Shown here: piece by piece, positions 49,709 through 57,945 of the stretch
Layout: every line of letters starts with the position of its first letter
Numbering within the stretch: the first letter of the stretch is position 1
Assembly (NCBI RefSeq): GCF_005222485.1
Contig: NZ_CP029078.1
Location: forward strand, 8,681,501 to 8,745,500
DNA: 64,000 nt
Origin: Streptomyces griseoviridis
GTDB taxonomy: Bacteria > Actinomycetota > Actinomycetes > Streptomycetales > Streptomycetaceae
Reading direction: 5' to 3'
Notes under the pieces: generated by a model
Seen by the model: the letters and a program-made list of their open reading frames with translations, nothing else
What the model was told of the DNA's origin: nothing
The model's database searches: none
Position numbers and translations under genes: made by a program

Positions 49709-51355
49709 TCAGACGGCGGTGTCGCCGGTGATCCACCAGGCGGTGGTGGAACCGGCGAGGACGCCGGGGGAGCAGGGGCCGCTGGCGAGCAGCGGGGTGC
49801 CGGCGACGGGCGCGGGCGCGGGGGCGGTGGTGAAGTTGACGGCGCAGACCAGGCCGTCACCGCGGACGAAGGCGAGGACGCCGGGCGGTGTGTCCAGCCA
49901 GCGCAGCGTGCCCTCGCCCAACTGGGGCAGCGAGGCGCGCAGTTGGAGGCCGTCGCGGTACAGGTGCCAGAACGAGCGGGTGTCCGCGAGGGCCCGGTCG
50001 GTGGCGTGCTCGGCGAACCACTCGGGCTGCGGCAGCCACGGCTTGGCGCCCTCCATCGCGGAGGTGAACCCGAACGGGGAGGCCTGGCCCGACCAGGGCA
50101 GCGGCACCCGGCAGCCGTCGCGGATCCGGGCGCGGCTGCCGGTGCGGCGGAAGATCGGGTCGGTGAGCACGTCGTCGGGCAGGTCGACGACCTCGGGAAG
50201 GCCCAGTTCCTCGCCCTGGTAGATGTACGCGGCCCCCGGCAGCGCCAGCATCAGCAGGGCGGCGGCGCGGGCCCGCGCCGACCCGAGGCCGCTGCCCTCG
50301 GTGGCGGGCTCGCCGTAGCGGGTGACGGTGCGGACCTGGTCGTGGTTGTTGAGGACCCAGGTGACGGTGGAGCCGGTGCCCGCGATGTCCTGCATGGCCT
50401 CGGAGATGACCTTGCGGAACGCGTCGACGTTCCAGGGGGCGCTGAGCAGGTCGAAGAAGAAGGCCTGGTGCAGCTCGTCGGGGCGGACGTAGCGGGCGTG
50501 CTCGCGGGCGGTGGGCACCGACACCTCGCCGACGAGGAGCCGTTCGCGGCCGTCGCGCCCGGTGTACTCCTCGCAGACGGACCGCCAGCGCCGCCACACG
50601 TCGTGCACCTCGGGCTGGTTCCAGGCGAGCGGGTTGACGGAGTCGCGGGCGCGGGCGTCCGCCTCCGGGTCGGGCGAGTCGGGCAGCCGCGGGTGCTTGA
50701 AGAGTCCGGCGGCGACGTCGATGCGGAAGCCGTCCACGCCCCGGTCCAGCCAGAACCGCAGGACCTCCTCGAAGGCGGCCGCGACCTCGGGGTCGCGCCA
50801 GTTCCAGTCGGGCTGCTCGGGCGTGAACATGTGCAGGTACCACTGTCCCGGGCGGCCGTCGGCCTCGGTGACCCTGGTCCAGGCGGGGCCGCCGAACATG
50901 GCGTGCCAGTTGTTGGGCGGGAGCGCTCCGTCGGGGCCGCGTCCCTCGGCGAAGTGGAACCGGGCGCGGGCCGGGTCGCCCGGCCCGGCGGCGAGCGCCG
51001 CGCGGAAGTCCGGGTGCTCGTGGGAGCAGTGGTTGGGGACGATGTCGAGCAGGACCTTCACGCCGAGCAGCCGGGCGCTCTCCATCAGCAGGTCGAACTC
51101 GCCGAGGTCGCCGAAGACCGGGTCGACGTCGCGGTAGTCGGCGACGTCGTAGCCGTGGTCGTGCTGCGGCGAGGGGTAGAACGGGCTCAGCCAGATGCCG
51201 TCGACGCCGAGCTTCTTGAGGTAGGGCAGTCCGGCCCTGACCCCCGCCAGGTCGCCGATGCCGTCGCCGGTGCTGTCCAGGAAGCTGCGGACGTAGACCT
51301 GGTAGATCACCGCGTCGCGCCACCAGTGGTGCGCGTCATTGCGCTGGGAAATCAC
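49709..51355 (-). CDS. Alpha-glucosidase, GH13 (AglA-like)
   Basis: 548 residues, cytosolic. GH13 regions: DIVPNHCSHEHPDF (region I), DGFRIDVAAG with nucleophile Asp213, LLVGEV with acid Glu277 and LNNHDQVR with Asp339. The opening WWRDAVIYQVYVRSFLDSTG and GDGIGDLAGV is that of oligo-1,6-/alpha-glucosidases (GH13 exo-acting). It releases glucose from imported alpha-glucosides. The start is a GTG at 51355 with a weak ribosome site. It is the first gene of the operon; a TTGACA/TAACAT promoter and two copies of a 9-bp motif lie in the 186 bases upstream. Confidence 0.92.
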   Translation of the reverse strand: MISQRNDAHHWWRDAVIYQVYVRSFLDSTGDGIGDLAGVRAGLPYLKKLGVDGIWLSPFYPSPQHDHGYDVADYRDVDPVFGDLGEFDLLMESARLLGVKVLLDIVPNHCSHEHPDFRAALAAGPGDPARARFHFAEGRGPDGALPPNNWHAMFGGPAWTRVTEADGRPGQWYLHMFTPEQPDWNWRDPEVAAAFEEVLRFWLDRGVDGFRIDVAAGLFKHPRLPDSPDPEADARARDSVNPLAWNQPEVHDVWRRWRSVCEEYTGRDGRERLLVGEVSVPTAREHARYVRPDELHQAFFFDLLSAPWNVDAFRKVISEAMQDIAGTGSTVTWVLNNHDQVRTVTRYGEPATEGSGLGSARARAAALLMLALPGAAYIYQGEELGLPEVVDLPDDVLTDPIFRRTGSRARIRDGCRVPLPWSGQASPFGFTSAMEGAKPWLPQPEWFAEHATDRALADTRSFWHLYRDGLQLRASLPQLGEGTLRWLDTPPGVLAFVRGDGLVCAVNFTTAPAPAPVAGTPLLASGPCSPGVLAGSTTAWWITGDTAV

Positions 51356-51394
51356 CCCGAGTACCTGTCTGTGCGTCGTGGTCGTTATGCATGC

Positions 51395-51425
51395 ATGTTA
51401 GGTAGCGATGACGCGCAGATGTCAA
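51395..51425 (-). promoter_or_regulatory. Promoter of alpha-glucoside operon with overlapping motif site
   Basis: On the minus strand TTGACA (51425-51420) and TAACAT (51400-51395) are 19 bases apart. The motif TGTTAGGTA (51396-51404, plus strand) covers the -10 element, so a bound protein would block transcription. Confidence 0.5.
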
Positions 51426-51505
51426 TGGATACGACCGCAGTACCGAACAGCTGCCCTTTAAATGGGCTTATTTCGCCCCACTCGGGCCGTGGGAGATGAA
51501 CGGAC

Positions 51506-51515
51506 GTACCTAACA
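51506..51515. promoter_or_regulatory. Second copy of TGTTAGGTA motif
   Basis: TACCTAACA (reverse complement TGTTAGGTA) within GTACCTAACACG, about 105 bases upstream of the first copy, at the end of the orphan binding-protein gene. Confidence 0.5.
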
Positions 51516-51541
51516 CGTAAGTTGGCTGGGTGGCGTGCGCG

Positions 51542-52801
51542 CTACCGCCGGGTGACGGCGGCCAGTTCCTCGGCCAGCCGGCGCACCGCGGCGTCCGGCG
51601 TCTGGCGTCCGGTCAGGGCGTCGTGCACGACGGCCTGCACCACCAGGCTGACCTGGTCGTAGCGCGGGCTCTTGGGGCGCGGGGCGGCCGACAGCACCGC
51701 GTCGCGCAGCACCCGCAGATACGGGAACCGCCGCACCAGCGCCGGATCGTCGTAGAGCGCGGCCCGCACCGGCGGCAGCGCGCCCAGGGTCAGCACCCGC
51801 CGCTGCACCGGCTCGCTGGTCAGATAGCCGATCAGCCGCTTCGCCGAGTCCGGGTGCCGGGTGTGCGCGGTGACGGCCAGGTTGGAGCCGCCCAGCACGC
51901 TGGTGCCCGGCCCGTCGGGACCCGGCAGCCGCACCGCCCCGACCCGGCCCGCGACCGCGGAACCCGCGCTGTCGGCGGCGACATAGGCGTAGGGCCAGTT
52001 GCGCAGGAACAGCAGCCTTCCGTCCTTGAACGCCTGCTTGGACTCCTCCTCCGTGTACGTCAGCGACTCCCGCGGTATCCAGCCCTCCCGCACGCCCCGC
52101 ACCAGGAACCCGATGCCCTCACGGGCCGCGGCGGAGTCGACGGTGACCCGTCTGCCCTCGTCACCGAGGATGCTGCCGCCCGTCGAGTAGACCGCCTCCG
52201 CGGCGTTCACCGTCAGCCCCTCGTACGGCAGCATCTGGCCCGCGTACCCGTCGAGACCGTGCCGCGGCGCGACCGTCCTGGCGTCCCGTTCCAGCTCCGC
52301 CCAGGTGCGCGGCGGCGGCAGCCCCTCCTCGGCGAGCACGTCCGCGCGGTACAGCAGCAGTCCCGCGTTGGTGACGTACGGGACCGCGTACAGCCGCCCC
52401 TGGTAGGTCGCCGTGTCGACGACCGGCCGCAGGAAGGTGTCCAGCGGGAAGCGCTCGCGCGGCAGCGGGCGGATCCAGCCCGCGGCGGCGAACTGCGAGG
52501 TCCAGTCGACGTCGATGTTGAGCACGTCGAACCGGCCGTTGCCGCCGCGCAGGTCCGTCTCCATCTGGGCGCGGGTCTCGTCGGTGGAGTTCGGCAGCTC
52601 GACGAGGGTGACCCGCTCGCCGGGGTGCGCGCGGTTCCAGCCCGCCAGCAGGGGTTGCAGATAGCCCGTCAGATCCCCGGCCGTGGCCAGGGTCAGCGGA
52701 CCGCGGCCCGACTCGTCGGACCGCGCGCCCGCGGCCACGTAGCCGGACAGCAGCACGGCCAGCACGAGCAGCCCCCGGCCGGCGGCGCGTGCCCCGCGCA
52801 T
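51542..52801 (-). CDS. Orphan sugar-binding protein without lipobox
   Basis: 419 residues of the family-1 substrate-binding type (PLTLATAGDLTGYLQPLLAG, RFDVLNIDVDWTSQFAAAG, LYAVPYVTNAGLLLYRADVL, TSVLGGSNLAVTAHTRHPDS). The N-terminus (AGRGLLVLAVLLSGYVAAGA) is a signal or anchor but has no Cys for lipidation, unlike the other binding proteins here. No permease genes of its own follow; the next operon on the strand is the alpha-glucoside system. It may be secreted or membrane-anchored and share AglFG. Divergent from PadR with a perfect palindrome between. Confidence 0.88.
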   Translation of the reverse strand: MRGARAAGRGLLVLAVLLSGYVAAGARSDESGRGPLTLATAGDLTGYLQPLLAGWNRAHPGERVTLVELPNSTDETRAQMETDLRGGNGRFDVLNIDVDWTSQFAAAGWIRPLPRERFPLDTFLRPVVDTATYQGRLYAVPYVTNAGLLLYRADVLAEEGLPPPRTWAELERDARTVAPRHGLDGYAGQMLPYEGLTVNAAEAVYSTGGSILGDEGRRVTVDSAAAREGIGFLVRGVREGWIPRESLTYTEEESKQAFKDGRLLFLRNWPYAYVAADSAGSAVAGRVGAVRLPGPDGPGTSVLGGSNLAVTAHTRHPDSAKRLIGYLTSEPVQRRVLTLGALPPVRAALYDDPALVRRFPYLRVLRDAVLSAAPRPKSPRYDQVSLVVQAVVHDALTGRQTPDAAVRRLAEELAAVTRR

Positions 52802-52877
52802 GGGTCCCCTCCCGCTCGGACGGTGCCGGGCCTCACGCCCCGTGCCGGGCCCCTTCGCCGCGGCGGCAAAAGCATGT

Positions 52878-52892
52878 ATACCTGTTAGGTAT
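52878..52892. promoter_or_regulatory. Perfect palindrome ATACCT-GTT-AGGTAT
   Basis: 6-3-6 dyad containing the TGTTAGGTA motif, extended imperfectly on both sides (CATGTATACCT / AGGTATGCGTG, 9 of 11). It lies in the divergent promoter region of the orphan binding protein (minus) and PadR (plus). Likely PadR autoregulatory operator. Confidence 0.65.
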
Positions 52893-52990
52893 GCGTGATA
52901 CTAGGGGCTCCGGCTTTTTGGCCACCGGCGCACCGGCCCGCGGCCGCCGGGATCGCCGGACCCGACACGGAGACGAGGTGGAGAGCGTAA

Positions 52991-53503
52991 GTGCGGCTGC
53001 CTCTCCTGGCCCTGCTGGCGCGTGGCCCCGCCCACGGCTACGAACTGAAACAGGATCTTGAACAACTGCTGGGTGCCGCATACCCTCAGCCCAATGTCGG
53101 TCAGATCTACGTCACCCTGGGCCGTCTCGACAAATCGGGACTGATCGAGGGCGAGGAGGTCGAGCAGTCGAGCCGGCCCAACAAGAAGATCTACCGTCTC
53201 ACCGACGCCGGGCGTGAGGCGCTGGCCGCCTGGTTCGAGGAGACGTCGGAGGAACCCAGGGTCCGGGACGAGTTCTTCATGAAACTCGCCCTCGCCCCGC
53301 ACACCGGACTCGCCGACCAGATCGCCCTCATCAACAGACAGCGGCGCCAGTACCTGAATACGATGCGCACCCTGTCCAAACTCGCCGCCGACGACCGCGG
53401 CAACCGCATCTCCGCCCTGCTCATCGAGGGCGCGATGCTGCACCTCCAGGCCGACCTCGACTGGCTGGAACGGTGCCAGGAGGAACTGGAGGAGCCGCAG
53501 TGA
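52991..53503 (+). CDS. PadR-family transcriptional regulator
   Basis: 170 residues. Winged helix LPLLALLARGPAHGYELKQD, NVGQIYVTLGRLDKSGLIEG and KKIYRLTDAGREALAAWFEE is the classical PadR DNA-binding domain, followed by a coiled-coil dimerisation region (IALINRQRRQYLNTMRTLSK). GTG start with GGAGAG upstream. Its TGA overlaps the ATPase start (GTGA). PadR proteins with a following MacB-like exporter usually repress it until a toxic ligand appears. The upstream palindrome is the likely operator. Confidence 0.93.
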   Translation: MRLPLLALLARGPAHGYELKQDLEQLLGAAYPQPNVGQIYVTLGRLDKSGLIEGEEVEQSSRPNKKIYRLTDAGREALAAWFEETSEEPRVRDEFFMKLALAPHTGLADQIALINRQRRQYLNTMRTLSKLAADDRGNRISALLIEGAMLHLQADLDWLERCQEELEEPQ

Positions 53504-54249
53504 GTGACAGCCCCCCTCCTCTGGTGGTGGCCGAGGCCCTCACCAAGACCCACTACGGCGAAGGCGCGCCCGCCCACGCCGTGCGCGGCGTCGACCTCAC
53601 CGTCCGCCGGGGCGAGTTCGTCGCCGTCACCGGCCCCTCGGGCGCGGGCAAGTCGACCCTGCTGCACCTGCTCGGCGGCCTCCAGAAGCCCGACTCGGGA
53701 CGGCTGCGCCTGGACGGCGGGTCCGCCGACGCCTGGAGCGAGGCCCGCTGGGCGGTGGAGCGCAGGACCCGCATCGGCATCGTCTTCCAGTTCTTCAACC
53801 TGGTCTCCGACCTCTCCGTCGCCGACAACGTCGAACTGCCCGCCCTGCTCGCCGGCACCGCCCCGCGCCAGGCCCGCGCCCGCCGCGCCGAACTCCTCAC
53901 CGAACTGGGCATGAACGGCAAGGAGCGCAACATGCCGGGCGAGCTGTCCGGCGGCGAACAGCAACGGGTCGCCCTCGCCCGCGCCCTGGTCAACCAGCCC
54001 GACCTGCTCCTCGCCGACGAACCCGCCGGCAGCCTCGACAGCCGCGGCACCCGCGAGGTCACGAGGCTGCTGACCCGCTTCCACGGACGCGGCCAGACCA
54101 TCGTGCTCGTCACCCACGACGCCCGGCTCGCGACCGCCGCCGACCGCGTCATCAGCTTCTTCGACGGACGCATAGCCGACGACGTCGAACTCGACGCGGG
54201 CCCGCTGCGCGCCACCGGCACCTCCGGCGTGCTCGAACTGAGGGACTGA
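53500..54249 (+). CDS. ABC exporter ATPase, MacB/LolD type
   Basis: 249 residues. Walker A GPSGAGKSTLLHLLGG, Q-loop VFQFFNLVSDLSV, signature LSGGEQQRVALARAL, Walker B LLLADEPAGSLDS, H-loop LVTHD. The GTG start overlaps the PadR stop. With the following FtsX-like permease it forms a mechanotransmission-type exporter for peptides, antibiotics or lipids in the membrane. Confidence 0.94.
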   Translation: MSDSPPPLVVAEALTKTHYGEGAPAHAVRGVDLTVRRGEFVAVTGPSGAGKSTLLHLLGGLQKPDSGRLRLDGGSADAWSEARWAVERRTRIGIVFQFFNLVSDLSVADNVELPALLAGTAPRQARARRAELLTELGMNGKERNMPGELSGGEQQRVALARALVNQPDLLLADEPAGSLDSRGTREVTRLLTRFHGRGQTIVLVTHDARLATAADRVISFFDGRIADDVELDAGPLRATGTSGVLELRD

Positions 54250-54316
54250 ACCGCGGTGGACCACCGACAGACGACCGCGCGACACCAGGCGCCGCCCGAA
54301 CGGAGGCGGTGACCCG

Positions 54317-56575
54317 ATGCGGGCCATGACGCGCTGGGCACGGGCCGACCTGCGCAGACACCGCGGCGAGGCGCTGTTCCTCGTCCTCGCCACCGTCGGC
54401 ATCGTCACCTCCCTGCTGCTGGCCACCGCCCTGTTCGCCTACGCCACCAACCCCTGGCAGCGGGTGTTCACCCGCTCCGACGGCGCCCACGTCTGGCTCC
54501 ACACCAGCGCCACCGCGCAGACCGGACGGCTGGCGGACCTGCACGGCGTCGACGCCGTCTCCGGCCCCTACCCGACCGAGTCGGTGACCCTCACCGCGCA
54601 CGGCACCCGCGCCGCCGCCGAACTGCGCGCCACCACCGCGCTGCCGAAGGTCGGACGGCCACTGATCGTCTCCGGGCGCTGGCTGCGGGCCGGCGAGCCC
54701 GACGGAGTGGTCCTGGAGAGCAGCCTCGCCCGCGCCCTGCTGGCCGGCCCGGGAGACACCGTCACCCTGCCGGGCACCGCCAGGACCCTCACCGTCCTCG
54801 GCGTCGCCGACAGCGCCGAACCCCGCTACGGCCGCGGCGAGCGGCCCGGCCTCGTCTGGGCGCCCCCGGCCGCGGTCCGCGCCCCCGACGGCCAGGTCAC
54901 CGGGTTGCGGCTGGCCGACCCCGACGGCACCGACTACCTCGTCCAGCGGGCGGTCACCGTCCTCGGCGCGGGCGCGGTCGGCGAGGTGTCCACCTGGCGG
55001 CAGGCCCGCACCCAGGCCCAGGGCGACAACCGGCTGCTCGGCCAGGTCCTCGCCCTCTTCGGCCTGGCCGCCCTGCTCGCCGCCTGCCTCGCCGTGCACG
55101 GCGCGATCGCCACCCGGGTGCGCAACCACCTGCGGGACATCGCCGTCCTGAAGGCGATCGGCTTCACCCCCGGCCAGGTCGTCCGCGTCTTCGTGCTCCA
55201 GCACCTCGCCTACGCCCTGCTCGGGGCCGTCGTCGCCGCCTCCCTCGTGCAGGGCCTCGGCCGCCACGTCCCCGGCCGCATCGGCGAGGCCGTCGGGATC
55301 TGGCGGCTGCTGCCCGGATACGCCACGGGCCTGCTCGCCGTGTCCCTGGGCACCGTGCTGTTCATCGGCGCCACCACCGCGCTCGCCGCCTGGCGGGCCG
55401 GGCGGGTGCCACCGGTCCCGGCGGTGCGGGCCGCGGCCCGCACCGGCACCGGCCTCTCCGCGCTCGGCCTCTCCGCCCTCGGCCGCGGGCTGCCGCCCGC
55501 CCTCGTCCTCGGCGCCCACCGGGTGCTCTCCCGCCGCTCGCGGTCACTGGCCACCGTGGGGCGGCTGGCGCTGCCGCTGCTGCTGATGGTGGTCGCGATG
55601 AGCACCTGGAGCACCATCGGCCACATCCGCGACGACCCCGACAGGACCGCGCTGACCGTCCACTCCGCGGGCCTCGGCGAGGCCGCGACCCGGGCCGTGC
55701 TCGGCGGCGACCCCAGGATCGCCGCCGTCTACCCCGGCGTCGAGGTCAGCGCCCTGGTCCCGGGGCAGACCGCCACCATCGCGCTGCGCGGCGTCGGCAC
55801 CGACCAGGAGCCCTACCCCTTCCCCCTGGCCGAGGGCCGCGCCCCGCACGGCCTGGACGAGGCCGTGGCCGGACAGGGCCTGCTCGACCTGCTCCATGTG
55901 CGGGTGGGGGACTGGGTGCGCATGACCGTCGGCGCCGACCCGCAGATCCTGCACATCGTCGGCCGCTCCGTCGAACCGGAGAACGCCGGACGGGTCATCT
56001 CCACCTCCCTCGACAACCTGCGGGCCGACGACCCCGAACTGCCCGCCTCCCGCTACGAGTTGCGGCTCACGCCAGGAGCCGACCCGGACGCGGTCGCCGC
56101 CGCCGTCACCGACCGGTCAGGCGGACGCCTCGACGTGTACGCGGTGCCCCAGCCGGCCGACGGGCTCAGCGCGCTGCGCCCGGTCATCGCCGGGCTGATC
56201 GCGATCCTGGCCTTCATCGGCCTCGTCGAACTGCTCACCGCGATCGGCGCCACCGTCCGTGACGGGGAGCGGGAACTGCTCGCCCTGAAGGCGATCGGCC
56301 TGTCGCCGCGGCAGATCACCGCGATCACCGTCGCCGCCACCGTGGGCACCGTCCTGGCGGCGAACGCCGTCGGCCTGCTGGCCGGGCTGCCGCTGGCCCG
56401 CTGGCTGATCGACGTCCAGGGCCGGTCCACCGGTCTCGGCACCGGCCTCGCGCAGGCGCCCCCGGCCGGCCCGCTGGCGCTGTTCGTCCTGACGGCCACG
56501 GCGGGGGCCGCCGTCCTCGCGGCCCTGCCCGCGGCCCGCGCCGCCCACCGCCACCGCGCCGACGCGACCGGCTGA
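54317..56575 (+). CDS. FtsX-like ABC permease (double FtsX domain)
   Basis: 752 residues. One N-terminal helix (EALFLVLATVGIVTSLLLAT), a large extracytoplasmic domain (about 50-230), three helices around 240-350 with the coupling segment IAVLKAIGFTPGQVVRVF, then a second membrane set with a second extracytoplasmic domain and the repeat LLALKAIGLSPRQITAITV before the last helices. The two LKAIG segments mark two fused FtsX halves, as in Gram-positive BceB/SalY-like exporters, though it is one chain. Start ATG at 54317 with GGAGGCGG. Partner of the preceding ATPase, 67 bases apart. Confidence 0.92.
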   Translation: MRAMTRWARADLRRHRGEALFLVLATVGIVTSLLLATALFAYATNPWQRVFTRSDGAHVWLHTSATAQTGRLADLHGVDAVSGPYPTESVTLTAHGTRAAAELRATTALPKVGRPLIVSGRWLRAGEPDGVVLESSLARALLAGPGDTVTLPGTARTLTVLGVADSAEPRYGRGERPGLVWAPPAAVRAPDGQVTGLRLADPDGTDYLVQRAVTVLGAGAVGEVSTWRQARTQAQGDNRLLGQVLALFGLAALLAACLAVHGAIATRVRNHLRDIAVLKAIGFTPGQVVRVFVLQHLAYALLGAVVAASLVQGLGRHVPGRIGEAVGIWRLLPGYATGLLAVSLGTVLFIGATTALAAWRAGRVPPVPAVRAAARTGTGLSALGLSALGRGLPPALVLGAHRVLSRRSRSLATVGRLALPLLLMVVAMSTWSTIGHIRDDPDRTALTVHSAGLGEAATRAVLGGDPRIAAVYPGVEVSALVPGQTATIALRGVGTDQEPYPFPLAEGRAPHGLDEAVAGQGLLDLLHVRVGDWVRMTVGADPQILHIVGRSVEPENAGRVISTSLDNLRADDPELPASRYELRLTPGADPDAVAAAVTDRSGGRLDVYAVPQPADGLSALRPVIAGLIAILAFIGLVELLTAIGATVRDGERELLALKAIGLSPRQITAITVAATVGTVLAANAVGLLAGLPLARWLIDVQGRSTGLGTGLAQAPPAGPLALFVLTATAGAAVLAALPAARAAHRHRADATG

Positions 56576-56631
56576 CGGCACCCGGCCCCGTCGCGTGCGC
56601 CCAGGCCCCTACGCGGCCCGCCGGGGAGCCG

Positions 56632-57738
56632 TCAGACGGCCACCCCCTCCACCACCGACAGCACCGTCGACGTCGGGAGGGTCCGGGACAGCCGCAGCCC
56701 CGCCCGCTCGAAGAGGGCGGAGAAGTCCGCCTCCGTGCGTTCGCGGCCGGTGAGGGACGCCATCATCATCAGGTCCAAGGTCTTGGACTGGTGCGGCTCG
56801 TTGCCCCGGGGGACCACCGCGTCCAGGACCAGCACCCGGCCGCCCGGCCGCAGCGCGCCGCGGCAGTGGCTCAGCAGCGTCACACAGCTCTCGTCGTCCC
56901 AGTCGTGGGTGATCCGCTTCAGCAGATGGACGTCGGCGGGCGGCACCGCCGCGAAGAAGTCGCCCTCCGCGACCGCCCAGCGGCCCGCGATCTCCGGCTC
57001 ACCGCCGAGCCGGTGCCTGGCCACGACATGCGACCGGTCGTAGAGGACGCCGTCGAGGCCGGGGTTGCGGCGCAGCACCTCGATGAGCAGACCGCCGTGG
57101 CCGCCGCCGACGTCCACGACCGTGCCGGTCGCCGGGAAGTCGTAGGCCGCCGCGATGACCGCGTTCTCCGGGTCGGACATCGCCGCCATGCCCTCGTGGA
57201 AGACGGCGGCGGTCCGCTCGTCCTGGGCGAAGTAGTCGAAGAACGCCATGCCGAACAGGCCCTCGAACGCGGTGGTGCCCTCGGTCAGACAGCGCGTCAG
57301 CTCTCCCGCGGGCAGCCACATCGTGCGGTCGGAGATCATCTGGACGGCTGTCCGCGCCGAGTACGGCACATCGCCGCGCAGCGCCTGCCCGGCGTCGGTG
57401 AGCGCGAACCGGCCCTCGTCGTCCTCGGCCACCACGCCCCGGGTGGCGAGCAGGCGCAGCACCCGGTAGAGGCTGCGGGCGTCGGTGCCGGTCGCCTTCG
57501 CGAGGTCGGCGGGGGTGCGGGGACCGTCCGCCAGGTGGTCGGCCACGCCCACGTCGGCGGCGGCGCGCAGGGCGGCGGGGAAGAGGAAGCCCAGCGCCTC
57601 GTCGATGAGGAAGGCGGCGGACCGGCGCAGCCGTTCGTCCCGGCCGGTGTCCCCGGCCCCGCCGCTGCCCGGGGTGTCCGTCGCGCCCGCGGCTTTCGCG
57701 GCCCCGTCGTCGACGCTCTCGCTCTGGGTCTGGCGCAT
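56632..57738 (-). CDS. SAM-dependent O-methyltransferase, polyketide type
   Basis: 368 residues. N-terminal dimerisation winged helix (FLFPAALRAAADVGVADHLA ... RSLYRVLRLLATRGVVAEDD), SAM motif VVDVGGGHGGLLIEVL (208-220) and catalytic His278 in LLKRITHDWDDE, as in TcmN/plant O-methyltransferase-like enzymes that methylate aromatic hydroxyls. ATG at 57738 follows GAGGGAG. It lies alone; no polyketide synthase is in the window, so the acceptor is unknown. It follows the LuxR fusion gene on the same strand with about 200 bases between. Confidence 0.9.
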   Translation of the reverse strand: MRQTQSESVDDGAAKAAGATDTPGSGGAGDTGRDERLRRSAAFLIDEALGFLFPAALRAAADVGVADHLADGPRTPADLAKATGTDARSLYRVLRLLATRGVVAEDDEGRFALTDAGQALRGDVPYSARTAVQMISDRTMWLPAGELTRCLTEGTTAFEGLFGMAFFDYFAQDERTAAVFHEGMAAMSDPENAVIAAAYDFPATGTVVDVGGGHGGLLIEVLRRNPGLDGVLYDRSHVVARHRLGGEPEIAGRWAVAEGDFFAAVPPADVHLLKRITHDWDDESCVTLLSHCRGALRPGGRVLVLDAVVPRGNEPHQSKTLDLMMMASLTGRERTEADFSALFERAGLRLSRTLPTSTVLSVVEGVAV

Positions 57739-57945
57739 CCCGTTTCTCCCTCTCGACGTGGCTGCCCCCGCCCCGGGAAGGTTCCCTCGGCCCGCCGGGG
57801 CCAAGCACAACGTCACCACTCCGGTGCGCGGAGTGACCGAAAGGCGTCGGGGCCCGGGTCGCACGGAACCGGACACCCGGCGTGCGCCCTCAACACCCCT
57901 GGGGGGGAAGGGGCTTCGACGCCGGGGCCACCCGGCCTCGGCCGG

